From positions 1 through 7,415 of the forward strand of contig DNLN01000070.1 in assembly GCA_003488465.1 (NCBI GenBank): a stretch of DNA of 7,415 nucleotides. The letters are read 5' to 3'. Source of the stretch: Sutterella sp. (GTDB lineage: Bacteria; Pseudomonadota; Gammaproteobacteria; Burkholderiales; Burkholderiaceae_F). The translations under genes and the position numbers were made by a program. The notes under the pieces are model-generated. The model worked only from the letters and a program-made list of their open reading frames with translations, ran no database searches and was not told where the DNA came from. Positions 1 through 6,226 of this stretch are shown here, in pieces; positions within the stretch are counted from its first letter, which is position 1; every line of letters begins with the position of its first letter.

Positions 1-171
1 GTTTCCGTCCAGAATCGAGCGGATGGCGCTGCGCCCCTCGGCCACGGCCGCGAGCGCACGCTCGGAGGCAGGCGCCGCACTGCGAATGTCGCACGGAGCG
101 GGCATCGGATCGAAGCCCTCGATGTTGATGTCTTCCAAAAGCGCGCGGTGCAGCGCATCTCGTTCGGTCAT
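1..171 (-). CDS. aroG: DAHP synthase (class I), N-terminal fragment
   Basis: Partial gene: the first 57 residues are present and the gene runs off the left edge. The visible protein starts MTERDALHRALLEDINIEGF and ends in an ERALAAVAEGRSAIRSILDG segment. This matches the N-terminal pattern of class I 3-deoxy-D-arabino-heptulosonate-7-phosphate synthases (a proline-containing early strand, then V..aR..I..IL.G.D just before the RLLVVVGPCSIHD motif, which would lie outside the window). The family condenses phosphoenolpyruvate and erythrose 4-phosphate in the cytoplasm, the first step of the shikimate pathway. The start is supported by AAAGGA at 185-180, eight bases upstream of the ATG. The neighbouring radical SAM gene ends in a strong terminator before it, so it probably has its own promoter. 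The paralogue (aroF, aroG or aroH type, hence which aromatic amino acid inhibits it) cannot be told from this fragment, so the symbol is tentative. Confidence 0.72.
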   Translation of the reverse strand, partial: MTERDALHRALLEDINIEGFDPMPAPCDIRSAAPASERALAAVAEGRSAIRSILDGN

Positions 172-230
172 GTGAATCGTCCTTTCGTCCAGGCGCTGGA
201 AAAGGGAAAAAACAGGGCGCCCGTCGGGGC

Positions 231-240
231 ACTATACCAA
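231..240 (-). promoter_or_regulatory. Extended -10 promoter candidate for the DAHP synthase gene
   Basis: Read on the minus strand the sequence is TTGGTATAGT: a TATAGT hexamer (5 of 6 to TATAAT) preceded by TGG, the TGn of an extended -10 element. It lies just after the terminator of the upstream gene and about 60 bases before the ATG, a sensible place. No good -35 is visible 16-18 bases further up (CCTGAA at best). Confidence 0.4.
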
Positions 241-272
241 CTCGGCGGGCGTTTTCAGGCCGGCATGCTTGG

Positions 273-300
273 AAAAGGGCGCCGTTCTGGGGCGCCCTTT
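273..300 (-). terminator. Intrinsic terminator of the radical SAM gene
   Basis: A perfect 10-bp stem: AAAGGGCGCC at 274-283 pairs with GGCGCCCTTT at 291-300, with a 7-base loop. It begins 3 bases after the end of the radical SAM stop codon. In the minus direction the stem ends in CCCTTTT, giving a short U tract partly inside the stem. Because the arms begin with A and end with T it could also act weakly on plus-strand transcripts. Confidence 0.8.
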
Positions 301-302
301 GC

Positions 303-1610
303 TCACATGTCCACTTCCTTAAGGGGTTTTCTTAACTCGGCGCGCACGTTGTCCATGCCCGAGTAGAAGGCCTTCATCATGAGCAGCCCCAGAAACTTGC
401 CCTTTTCCGTGACGATGATGTTGTCGGGATCGTCCGGATCCTGGCGGATCGCGCCAAGGAGCTTGAGCGCAAGCATCTCCTTAAAGAGCGCCCTCTCCAC
501 GTTCGGCGCCCCCAGAACCTCGCGGAAGTACTTCCGGGAGAACCGTCCGGCAAAGAGCGACAAGAGCAGCCTGTACTGCAGCACCGAGTGTTTGTCGAAG
601 GCCCGGTAGCGCTCGACTCCGGTGAGCCCCCGCTCGATGCGGTTGTTGTAGCGGCGCAGGCTGAAGGTGTTGACGTACAGGTTCGGTCCCAGGAACGAGA
701 ACGCTCCGGAGCCGACGCCAAGGTACTCGTCGTTGTCGACGACATACTCGTCAAACCCCTCGTCGCGGGTTCTGCCGAACGTCCAGCTTGTGAGCGAGCG
801 ATAGTGTTCGCCCAGCGTATTGACGATCGTCTTGTACTGCTCGGCGATCTGGTCGCCCTCGGCGGCGATCAGTCCCTTCACGCTGCGGCGCGTCTGCGAG
901 GTCACCATGAGCGGATAGGTCGTGATCTGGCGGGGGTTGAGCTGCACAAGCAAGTCCATGTCGCGCTGGATCATGTCGATCGTCTGCCCGCGGAACCCGA
1001 AGATCATGTCGATGTTGGTCGTCGGGAAGAGATCAAGCGCCTGCTGGAGCCGCTCGTAGATGAGCGCTCCCGAGCCGAACTTGTCATAGCGCTCGGTGAG
1101 CTTGAGGATCGAGTCGTCGAAACTCTGCACGCCGATGCTCATGCGGTCAACAAGCCCCTTGAGGTTCTTGAAGCCCTCGGTGGCGATCTGCGCGGGATCC
1201 GTTTCGCAGGAGATTTCCCGAATGCCCGGGAAGAGCTCGCGGGCATACTCGAGCGTGCGCACGAGTTCGTCCTCGAGAATCGTCGTCGTGCCGCCGCCCA
1301 CGTACATGCCCGTGAAGTCGTATCCGAGATCCTTCACGTAGCGCATCTCCTTGCGCAGATTCACAAAGTACGCCCTGGCCTTGTCCTCCTTGAAGAGAAA
1401 CCTGTGGAACGTGCAGTACGAGCACAGCGTCTCGCAAAACGGCACATGCGCATAGAGCAGATACTTGTGCCCGGGCTGCGGAGCGGGCGGCCTTTCCAGA
1501 ATGATCGGCTCGCAGGTAAGGTACTTGTCCGTGTAGTACTTCATGACCCGGTCGGTTGCGTGGATGATCCAGCCGGGCAGAAGATCTCCGGTGATTGGCT
1601 TGAATGTCAT
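303..1610 (-). CDS. HemN/HemW-like radical SAM protein (coproporphyrinogen III oxidase family)
   Basis: A 435-residue protein. After a 50-residue N-terminal extension comes the radical SAM core with HVPFCETLCSYC. C59, C63 and C66 form the CxxxCxxC ligand set of the [4Fe-4S] cluster, and GGGT at 105-108 is the usual S-adenosylmethionine-binding motif. ETDP (136-139) and SIGVQSFDDSIL (158-169) are typical of the HemN/HemW branch, as is GVGSGAFSF near 298-306. A helical C-terminal domain follows. The family includes oxygen-independent coproporphyrinogen dehydrogenase (HemN), the haem chaperone HemW and the anaerobic haem-degrading methyltransferases ChuW/HutW. I do not see the HNxxYW motif of HemW, and no haem-uptake genes adjoin it, so the substrate is open. 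An in-frame ATG at 1640 would add 10 residues (MRGLGFICFV). I prefer the ATG at 1610, because AGGA at 1629-1626 lies upstream of it (spacing 15, long) while 1640 has no ribosome binding site and would sit only about 11 bases from the predicted transcript start. Divergent from a MocR regulator, which may control it. Confidence 0.82.
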   Translation of the reverse strand: MTFKPITGDLLPGWIIHATDRVMKYYTDKYLTCEPIILERPPAPQPGHKYLLYAHVPFCETLCSYCTFHRFLFKEDKARAYFVNLRKEMRYVKDLGYDFTGMYVGGGTTTILEDELVRTLEYARELFPGIREISCETDPAQIATEGFKNLKGLVDRMSIGVQSFDDSILKLTERYDKFGSGALIYERLQQALDLFPTTNIDMIFGFRGQTIDMIQRDMDLLVQLNPRQITTYPLMVTSQTRRSVKGLIAAEGDQIAEQYKTIVNTLGEHYRSLTSWTFGRTRDEGFDEYVVDNDEYLGVGSGAFSFLGPNLYVNTFSLRRYNNRIERGLTGVERYRAFDKHSVLQYRLLLSLFAGRFSRKYFREVLGAPNVERALFKEMLALKLLGAIRQDPDDPDNIIVTEKGKFLGLLMMKAFYSGMDNVRAELRKPLKEVDM

Positions 1611-1657
1611 GACAAAACAGATAAATCCTAGGCCGCGCATTGTATCGCGGCTCGTAC

Positions 1658-1663
1658 ATTATG
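1658..1663 (-). promoter_or_regulatory. -10 candidate for the radical SAM gene
   Basis: CATAAT on the minus strand matches 5 of 6 bases of TATAAT and would start transcription near 1651, about 40 bases before the preferred ATG at 1610. The -35 region is poor and is covered by the inverted repeat at 1678-1697, which is consistent with a regulated promoter but does not prove it. Confidence 0.4.
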
Positions 1664-1677
1664 CGTAGGCGAACATG

Positions 1678-1697
1678 TCCGAAACGGGTATTTCGGA
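1678..1697. promoter_or_regulatory. Inverted repeat TCCGAAA-N6-TTTCGGA, operator candidate
   Basis: Perfect 7-base arms TCCGAAA (1678-1684) and TTTCGGA (1691-1697) around a 6-base centre. It lies between the two divergent start regions: over the -35 position of the radical SAM promoter candidate and 17 bases upstream of the -35 candidate of the MocR gene. A site for a dimeric regulator is the simplest reading, and the MocR protein encoded next door is the obvious candidate. MocR proteins have often been reported to use direct as well as inverted repeats, so another regulator is possible. Confidence 0.5.
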
Positions 1698-1713
1698 TCA
1701 AACGTCGGCAGTA

Positions 1714-1741
1714 TTGCGCGGGTCAGCCAAAAAGCTACAAT
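1714..1741 (+). promoter_or_regulatory. Promoter candidate for the MocR-type regulator
   Basis: TTGCGC (1714-1719), a 16-base spacer, then TACAAT (1736-1741). The -10 matches 5 of 6 consensus bases and the -35 matches 3 of 6. The predicted transcript start is near 1748, about 47 bases before the ATG at 1795. Confidence 0.45.
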
Positions 1742-1794
1742 TTTCAGACGACAAGACCCTTCAAGGCGAGCTGCAGGAACTGGCTCGATAGCCC

Positions 1795-3345
1795 ATGCCG
1801 CGCAACAGCAAACAAACCTTTCATCTTGAAATCCACCTGAACCGCAAGAGCGAGGAAACGCTCGACCAGCAGATCTCTAGCCAGATTCGCGACGGCATCA
1901 GCCAGGGAGTTCTCAAGCCGGGCGACCATCTGCCGCCGCTTCGCAGCTTCGCCAAGTACATCGGCGTGTCCCGCGCCACGCTCAATCAGGCCTATGCGAC
2001 GCTCATCGCCGAGGGCTACATCGACGCCACTCCCGGGCGCGGCTCGTTCATCTCGACGCAGCTGCCCGACAAGCTGCTCTTTGGCGACGCCCCGGCGCCG
2101 GCGCAGACCGCCTCCGGGGCCGCGAGCAAGGCGCCTGAAAAACCGATGAACCGCCAGTCCGAGCTGTGCCGCAAGGCGCTCGGGCTGCTTCTGCCCCAGG
2201 CGAACGTGCCGCTCGCGGTCGTGACGCCAAGCCAGCACCTGAGCCCCGGAAAGGACTTCACCGCCATCGCCTCGCGCGTTTTCAAGAATCTCACGCATTA
2301 CCTGCGCTACACGGCGCCCCAGGGACTGCCCGAGCTGCGCGAGCAGATCTGCGCCGTCAGCCAGAGGCTGCGCGGCATCAAGGCCGACCCAAGCCAGGTC
2401 ATCATCACCTCTGGCAGCCAGCACGGCTTTTCCATGGTCACGCGCCTGCTCTTCAATCCGGGCGACAAGGTTCTTTTCGAGGATCCCTGCTATCCACTCA
2501 TGCGGGCTGTCGCCAAATTCAACGGCCTGAACGTCGTGGGCGTTCCCGTCGACACGCAGGGCATGATGCTCGAGCGGGGCGTCCGGACCGCGCCGGACGC
2601 CAAGGGTGCGTTCGTCACGCCCTCGCACCAGTGTCCCCTCGGAATGCTGATGAGCATCGAGCGGCGGCACGAGCTCCTCGACTGGGCGGCGCGCGAAGGC
2701 AAGTGGATCATCGAGGATGATTACGACAGCGAACTCAAATACGGCGGAGACCTGCCCTACCCCTGTCTGCAGGGCATGGATCCCACGGGCGAGAACGTGG
2801 TCTACGTGGGAACGTTCTCCAAGATGATCTTCCCGGGCTACCGCCTCGGCTACCTCATCGTCCCGAAGAACCTCGTGGATATATTTTCCGGATTCCGGCT
2901 GATCACCGAACGTCAGGGCAACGAAGCGCTGCAGGCGATCATCGCCGAATACATGAAGGAAGGCTTTTACGAGATCCACGTGCGCCGGATGAGAAAGGGC
3001 TTTGAAGAGCGACGGAACATTCTCCTTGATGCCTGCAGCAACGACCTTGGCGAATGGGGCGAGATCGTGAGCGGCAACCAGGGCATGCACGTGCTGTTCC
3101 GCTTTCACAACCAGAACATCGACGACCGGGAGGTCGAGCGGCTCTGCCTGCGGGAGAACATCGAGGCGCGGGCCGTATCGTTCCACTATTTCACCGAGAC
3201 TCCGCTCAAGGGCCTCATCCTCGGCTTCGGCTTTTTCGAGCCCGATCAGATCATCGCCGCGATCCGCCGCATCGCCTTCATCCTGCGCAACAACTTTGCG
3301 GGCTTTTCCGTGGGACCGAGCAGGCCCCTGCGCACGCGCTTTTAG
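1795..3345 (+). CDS. MocR-type transcriptional regulator (GntR HTH fused to aminotransferase fold)
   Basis: A 516-residue protein of the usual MocR length. Residues about 20-88 form a GntR winged helix-turn-helix. LPPLRSFAKYIGVSRATLNQ, AEGYI and GRGSFI are its recognisable segments. A linker rich in Ala, Pro and Lys (about 95-120) leads to a fold-type I aminotransferase domain (about 130-505). The pyridoxal-phosphate sites are intact: SGSQHG (206-211), IEDDYDSEL (306-314, with the aspartate that contacts the pyridine nitrogen), and GTFSK with Schiff-base lysine K343, followed by R350. Members such as GabR, PdxR and TauR bind PLP and an amino compound and switch a neighbouring, often divergent, gene. 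Here the divergent gene is a radical SAM protein, not pdxST or gabDT, so the effector is unknown. The start fits the family N-terminus, but the nearest purine-rich site (AGGA near 1775) is about 16 bases upstream. Its stop overlaps that of the convergent CDF gene. Confidence 0.9.
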   Translation: MPRNSKQTFHLEIHLNRKSEETLDQQISSQIRDGISQGVLKPGDHLPPLRSFAKYIGVSRATLNQAYATLIAEGYIDATPGRGSFISTQLPDKLLFGDAPAPAQTASGAASKAPEKPMNRQSELCRKALGLLLPQANVPLAVVTPSQHLSPGKDFTAIASRVFKNLTHYLRYTAPQGLPELREQICAVSQRLRGIKADPSQVIITSGSQHGFSMVTRLLFNPGDKVLFEDPCYPLMRAVAKFNGLNVVGVPVDTQGMMLERGVRTAPDAKGAFVTPSHQCPLGMLMSIERRHELLDWAAREGKWIIEDDYDSELKYGGDLPYPCLQGMDPTGENVVYVGTFSKMIFPGYRLGYLIVPKNLVDIFSGFRLITERQGNEALQAIIAEYMKEGFYEIHVRRMRKGFEERRNILLDACSNDLGEWGEIVSGNQGMHVLFRFHNQNIDDREVERLCLRENIEARAVSFHYFTETPLKGLILGFGFFEPDQIIAAIRRIAFILRNNFAGFSVGPSRPLRTRF

Positions 3346-4301
3346 GCTGCCCCACGCCTGCATTCCTCGGGGCAGCCGCAGCAGTCCCGTGTGCAGTACT
3401 CGGGCTGCAGCGTGACGTGCCGCAGGCCGAAGCGCTCGCCGAGCACCCGTCTGCCCTCGTCGAGAATCACGCTCCAGTCGGCCTCGCGCCTTGTGTGCAG
3501 GTGGGCGGTAAGGGCACCATGGCCGGGGGCGATCGTCCACACATGCAGGTCATGCACCTCGAGAACGCCGGGAAGTGCAAGAAGCGCGTCGCCCACGTCG
3601 GAAAGCCTCACGCCGGCCGGAACCGCTTCGATCAGCACCTGCACCGACTCCCTGAGCACACCCCAGAGGGACTTCACGAGCAGCAGGCACACGGCAAACG
3701 AAAGAATCGGATCGGCTAGGGCGAACCTCTGTCCGCCGAAGTACACCAGGGCACCCGCGCAGATCGCCGCCAGGCTCCCCAGCAGGTCCCCGAGCACATG
3801 CATGAAGGCCGCCCGCGTGTTGAGCGTCTTCTCGCCCCGGGAGAGCACCCAGGCCACAAGCGCGTTGATGGCTAGTCCGATGCAGGCGACCGTCATCACC
3901 GAGCCCCCTGAGACGGGCTGCGGATCAGCCAGGCGCCCTGCCGCCTCGACAACGAGCCAGATGACAAGCGCCGCCATGGCAAGGCCGTTGACGAAGGCTG
4001 CGAGCACCTCGATTCGCCCATGCCCGTAGCTGTGCCCGCTGTCCGCCCCCTTGCGGCTCAAGGCCGCGGCGATGAGCGCAAAGATGAGCCCGGCCGAATC
4101 CGTCGCCATGTGACCTGCGTCTCCAACAAGGGCAAGGGAGTTGCCAAGGAACCCGGCGACAAGTTCGACCGCCGAAAATCCGAGCGTGAGCGCGGCGGCT
4201 GTGGCTAGCGGCACGACCGGCACGGCATTGCCTGCGTGCGTCCAACTGTCATCGCCCTCCCGGTGGCTGTCGTAATTGCGCCCTGCTTCGAGCTTTTCCA
4301 T
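3342..4301 (-). CDS. CDF-family cation efflux protein, zinc type
   Basis: A 319-residue inner-membrane protein of the cation diffusion facilitator family (ZitB/CzcD-like), expected to export Zn2+ and perhaps other divalent metals in exchange for protons. Six hydrophobic segments lie at about 30-50, 58-82, 96-120, 133-155, 162-186 and 193-213. The transport site is HxxxD in TM2 (H64, D68 in GDAGHMATD) and HxxxD in TM5 (H168, D172 in HVLGD), the His-Asp/His-Asp arrangement linked to zinc preference. A cytoplasmic domain follows with VHDLHVWTI (249-257) and histidines H250, H253, H261 and H267. The tail CTRDCCGCPEEC adds five cysteines (303-314), an unusual possible metal site. The start was shortened: a TTG at 4313 is in frame, but GGAG at 4311-4308, six bases before the ATG at 4301, is clearly the ribosome binding site and would lie inside the longer version. 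Preceded by a structured leader; its stop overlaps the convergent MocR stop by 4 bases. Metal specificity is inferred. Confidence 0.93.
   Translation of the reverse strand: MEKLEAGRNYDSHREGDDSWTHAGNAVPVVPLATAAALTLGFSAVELVAGFLGNSLALVGDAGHMATDSAGLIFALIAAALSRKGADSGHSYGHGRIEVLAAFVNGLAMAALVIWLVVEAAGRLADPQPVSGGSVMTVACIGLAINALVAWVLSRGEKTLNTRAAFMHVLGDLLGSLAAICAGALVYFGGQRFALADPILSFAVCLLLVKSLWGVLRESVQVLIEAVPAGVRLSDVGDALLALPGVLEVHDLHVWTIAPGHGALTAHLHTRREADWSVILDEGRRVLGERFGLRHVTLQPEYCTRDCCGCPEECRRGAA
3345..3377. terminator. Bidirectional hairpin at the convergent gene ends
   Basis: A perfect 9-bp stem: GGCTGCCCC at 3345-3353 pairs with GGGGCAGCC at 3369-3377, with a 15-base loop. It starts on the last base of the MocR stop codon and lies inside the last 11 codons of the CDF gene. 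Neither side carries a U tract, so it is not a canonical intrinsic terminator. No other terminator is visible for either gene, so it may still act as one or protect the 3' ends. Part of the symmetry could be chance from GC-rich codons. Confidence 0.35.
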
Positions 4302-4311
4302 GACTATCTCC

Positions 4312-4419
4312 AAAAAAAATCCTCCCGAACGGGATCTTCGCGCGGCCCGTAACGTGGGCGTCTACGAAAACTCGCGATTCGGAAGGAAGTCAAAGCGTGC
4401 GGCCACAACGGTCCGCACG
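4312..4419 (-). promoter_or_regulatory. Structured 5' leader of the CDF gene, attenuator candidate
   Basis: Between the predicted transcript start (about 4419) and the ribosome binding site the minus strand can form three stems. Stem 1 is CGTGCGG/CCGCACG (4413-4419 with 4396-4402, 10-base loop). Stem 2 is TCGCG/CGCGA (4373-4377 with 4338-4342) enclosing about 30 bases. Stem 3 is TCCC/GGGA (4331-4334 with 4323-4326, GTTC loop), followed after GGA by eight U (4319-4312) that run into the GGAG. Stem 3 plus U8 resembles a short intrinsic terminator. CGGG at 4349-4346 could instead pair with CCCG at 4333-4330, which would break it. It matches no riboswitch consensus I can recall with confidence (NiCo and yybP-ykoY considered). 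Together with the argG 3' region this accounts for the 337-base gap between CDF and argG. Confidence 0.35.
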
Positions 4420-4425
4420 GTGTCT

Positions 4426-4453
4426 ATTTTACTAAAATCTTCAATAAAATCAA
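4426..4453 (-). promoter_or_regulatory. Promoter candidate for the CDF efflux gene
   Basis: On the minus strand TTGATT (4453-4448), 16 bases, then TAAAAT (4431-4426): 4 of 6 and 5 of 6 matches to sigma-70 consensus, inside the most AT-rich stretch of the window (about 4420-4460). It gives a leader of roughly 118 bases before the ATG at 4301. Confidence 0.6.
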
Positions 4454-4520
4454 ATAGTAACCGATAACGCGAGTCATTCTCAGAGAAAAACCGCCAACGG
4501 CCTGATTCGCGGCAGTTTCT

Positions 4521-4534
4521 CCCTGTGGACAGGG
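4521..4534. repeat. Short inverted repeat CCCTGTGGACAGGG
   Basis: Six-base perfect arms with a 2-base centre, between the argG terminator and the CDF promoter, about 70 bases upstream of the latter's -35. Too tight a loop for RNA, so if it matters it would be a protein-binding site. Function unknown; chance is possible. Confidence 0.25.
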
Positions 4535-4545
4535 GCCGCCACCTC

Positions 4546-4590
4546 AAAAAAAATCCCCTGCGGGTCCTCGGAGGAACTTTTCGCAGGGGA
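4546..4590 (-). terminator. Intrinsic terminator of argG
   Basis: On the minus strand a perfect 9-bp stem TCCCCTGCG/CGCAGGGGA (4582-4590 with 4554-4562) with a 19-base loop that can itself pair (TCCT/AGGA), followed directly by eight U (4553-4546). It is the strongest terminator in the window, and it separates argG from the CDF gene downstream. Confidence 0.88.
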
Positions 4591-4597
4591 GTTCTCA

Positions 4598-4615
4598 GGC
4601 GGCCAGCTTGCCGCC
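4598..4615 (-). other. Extra hairpin in the argG 3' untranslated region
   Basis: GGCGGC (4598-4603) and GCCGCC (4610-4615) form a perfect 6-bp stem with a 6-base loop, midway between the argG stop codon and the terminator. There is no U tract. It may support transcript stability or pausing; it could also be incidental in GC-rich DNA. Confidence 0.3.
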
Positions 4616-4638
4616 ATCGGGTGCGGATCGGCTGTCGA

Positions 4639-5976
<1,338 letters not shown>

Positions 5977-5986
5977 TCATCTCTTG

Positions 5987-6019
5987 AAAAACGCCGGTCG
6001 GAGACATTCCGCTGCCGGC
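5987..6019 (-). promoter_or_regulatory. Terminator-like hairpin in the argG leader, attenuator candidate
   Basis: On the minus strand GCCGG (6019-6015) pairs with CCGGC (5997-5993), and inside it CGGA (6011-6008) pairs with TCCG (6002-5999) around a 5-base loop; a 3-by-1 internal bulge separates the two helices. After one G comes a run of five U (5991-5987), ending 14 bases upstream of the argG ATG. As the binding-protein gene upstream already has its own terminator, this second one lies inside the argG leader, where it could attenuate argG. Confidence 0.45.
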
Positions 6020-6059
6020 TGTTGCTGTTCACCGCCCGGGTTGGGCCGCGCGGCGCCCT

Positions 6060-6075
6060 GAAAAAATCTTTTTTC
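6060..6075. repeat. AT-rich inverted repeat in the argG leader
   Basis: GAAAAAA-TC-TTTTTTC: perfect 7-base arms with a 2-base centre. It falls at the start of the predicted argG transcript. It could be a bent or melting-prone DNA element or a weak hairpin. No specific function is supported. Confidence 0.3.
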
Positions 6076-6083
6076 GATCTTCA

Positions 6084-6101
6084 ATTATGACTGATTCAGT
6101 C
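6084..6101 (-). promoter_or_regulatory. argG: argG promoter candidate with overlapping palindrome
   Basis: CATAAT on the minus strand (6089-6084) is a 5-of-6 match to the -10 box and would start a leader of about 104 bases. The perfect 13-base palindrome GACTGATTCAGTC (6089-6101) overlaps its upstream end and fills most of the spacer, the place for a repressor site. The minus strand reads TGAATCAGTCATAATTGA, which shares the TGAAT half of an ArgR box but not the second half. No -35 hexamer is evident. Confidence 0.38.
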
Positions 6102-6108
6102 GGAGTGC

Positions 6109-6125
6109 GCCCGCCTGCGGCGGGC
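6109..6125. repeat. GC-rich perfect hairpin GCCCGCC-TGC-GGCGGGC
   Basis: Seven-base perfect arms with a 3-base loop, between the binding-protein terminator and the argG -10. No U tract on either strand. It sits at the expected -35 position of argG, so it may be a further protein site or a structural remnant. Confidence 0.4.
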
Positions 6126-6164
6126 TCAATTGATGACAGCCGCAGCGAATGAGTAAAAACATAT

Positions 6165-6198
6165 AAAAAAGGGAGCGGGACGCTCGGTCTCCACTCCC
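6165..6198 (-). terminator. Intrinsic terminator of the binding-protein gene
   Basis: On the minus strand GGGAGTGG (6198-6191) pairs with CCGCTCCC (6178-6171), 8 bp with one G-U pair and a 12-base loop, followed by six U (6170-6165). It lies 29 bases beyond the stop codon and isolates the gene from argG. Confidence 0.82.
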
Positions 6199-6226
6199 CT
6201 GATGCGGCCGGATTGAATCCGCTGCC

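Noticed and set aside
207..230. GCCC-CGAC-GGGC stem followed by T6 before the DAHP synthase gene as an attenuator
   Set aside because: The predicted transcript start (near 224) lies inside the stem, so it would not be fully transcribed; the stem is only 4 bp.
588..1631. Long plus-strand open frame opposite the radical SAM gene
   Set aside because: Its translation is a low-complexity mix of Ala, Val, Arg, Glu and His typical of the antisense of GC-rich coding DNA, and the minus strand carries clear radical SAM motifs.
1744..3540. Long minus-strand open frame (598 codons) opposite the MocR gene
   Set aside because: No recognisable domain; it spans the MocR gene and part of the CDF gene, and the plus strand has intact HTH and PLP motifs.
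4302..4313. TTG start extending the CDF protein by four residues
   Set aside because: The added codons contain the GGAG ribosome binding site of the ATG at 4301.
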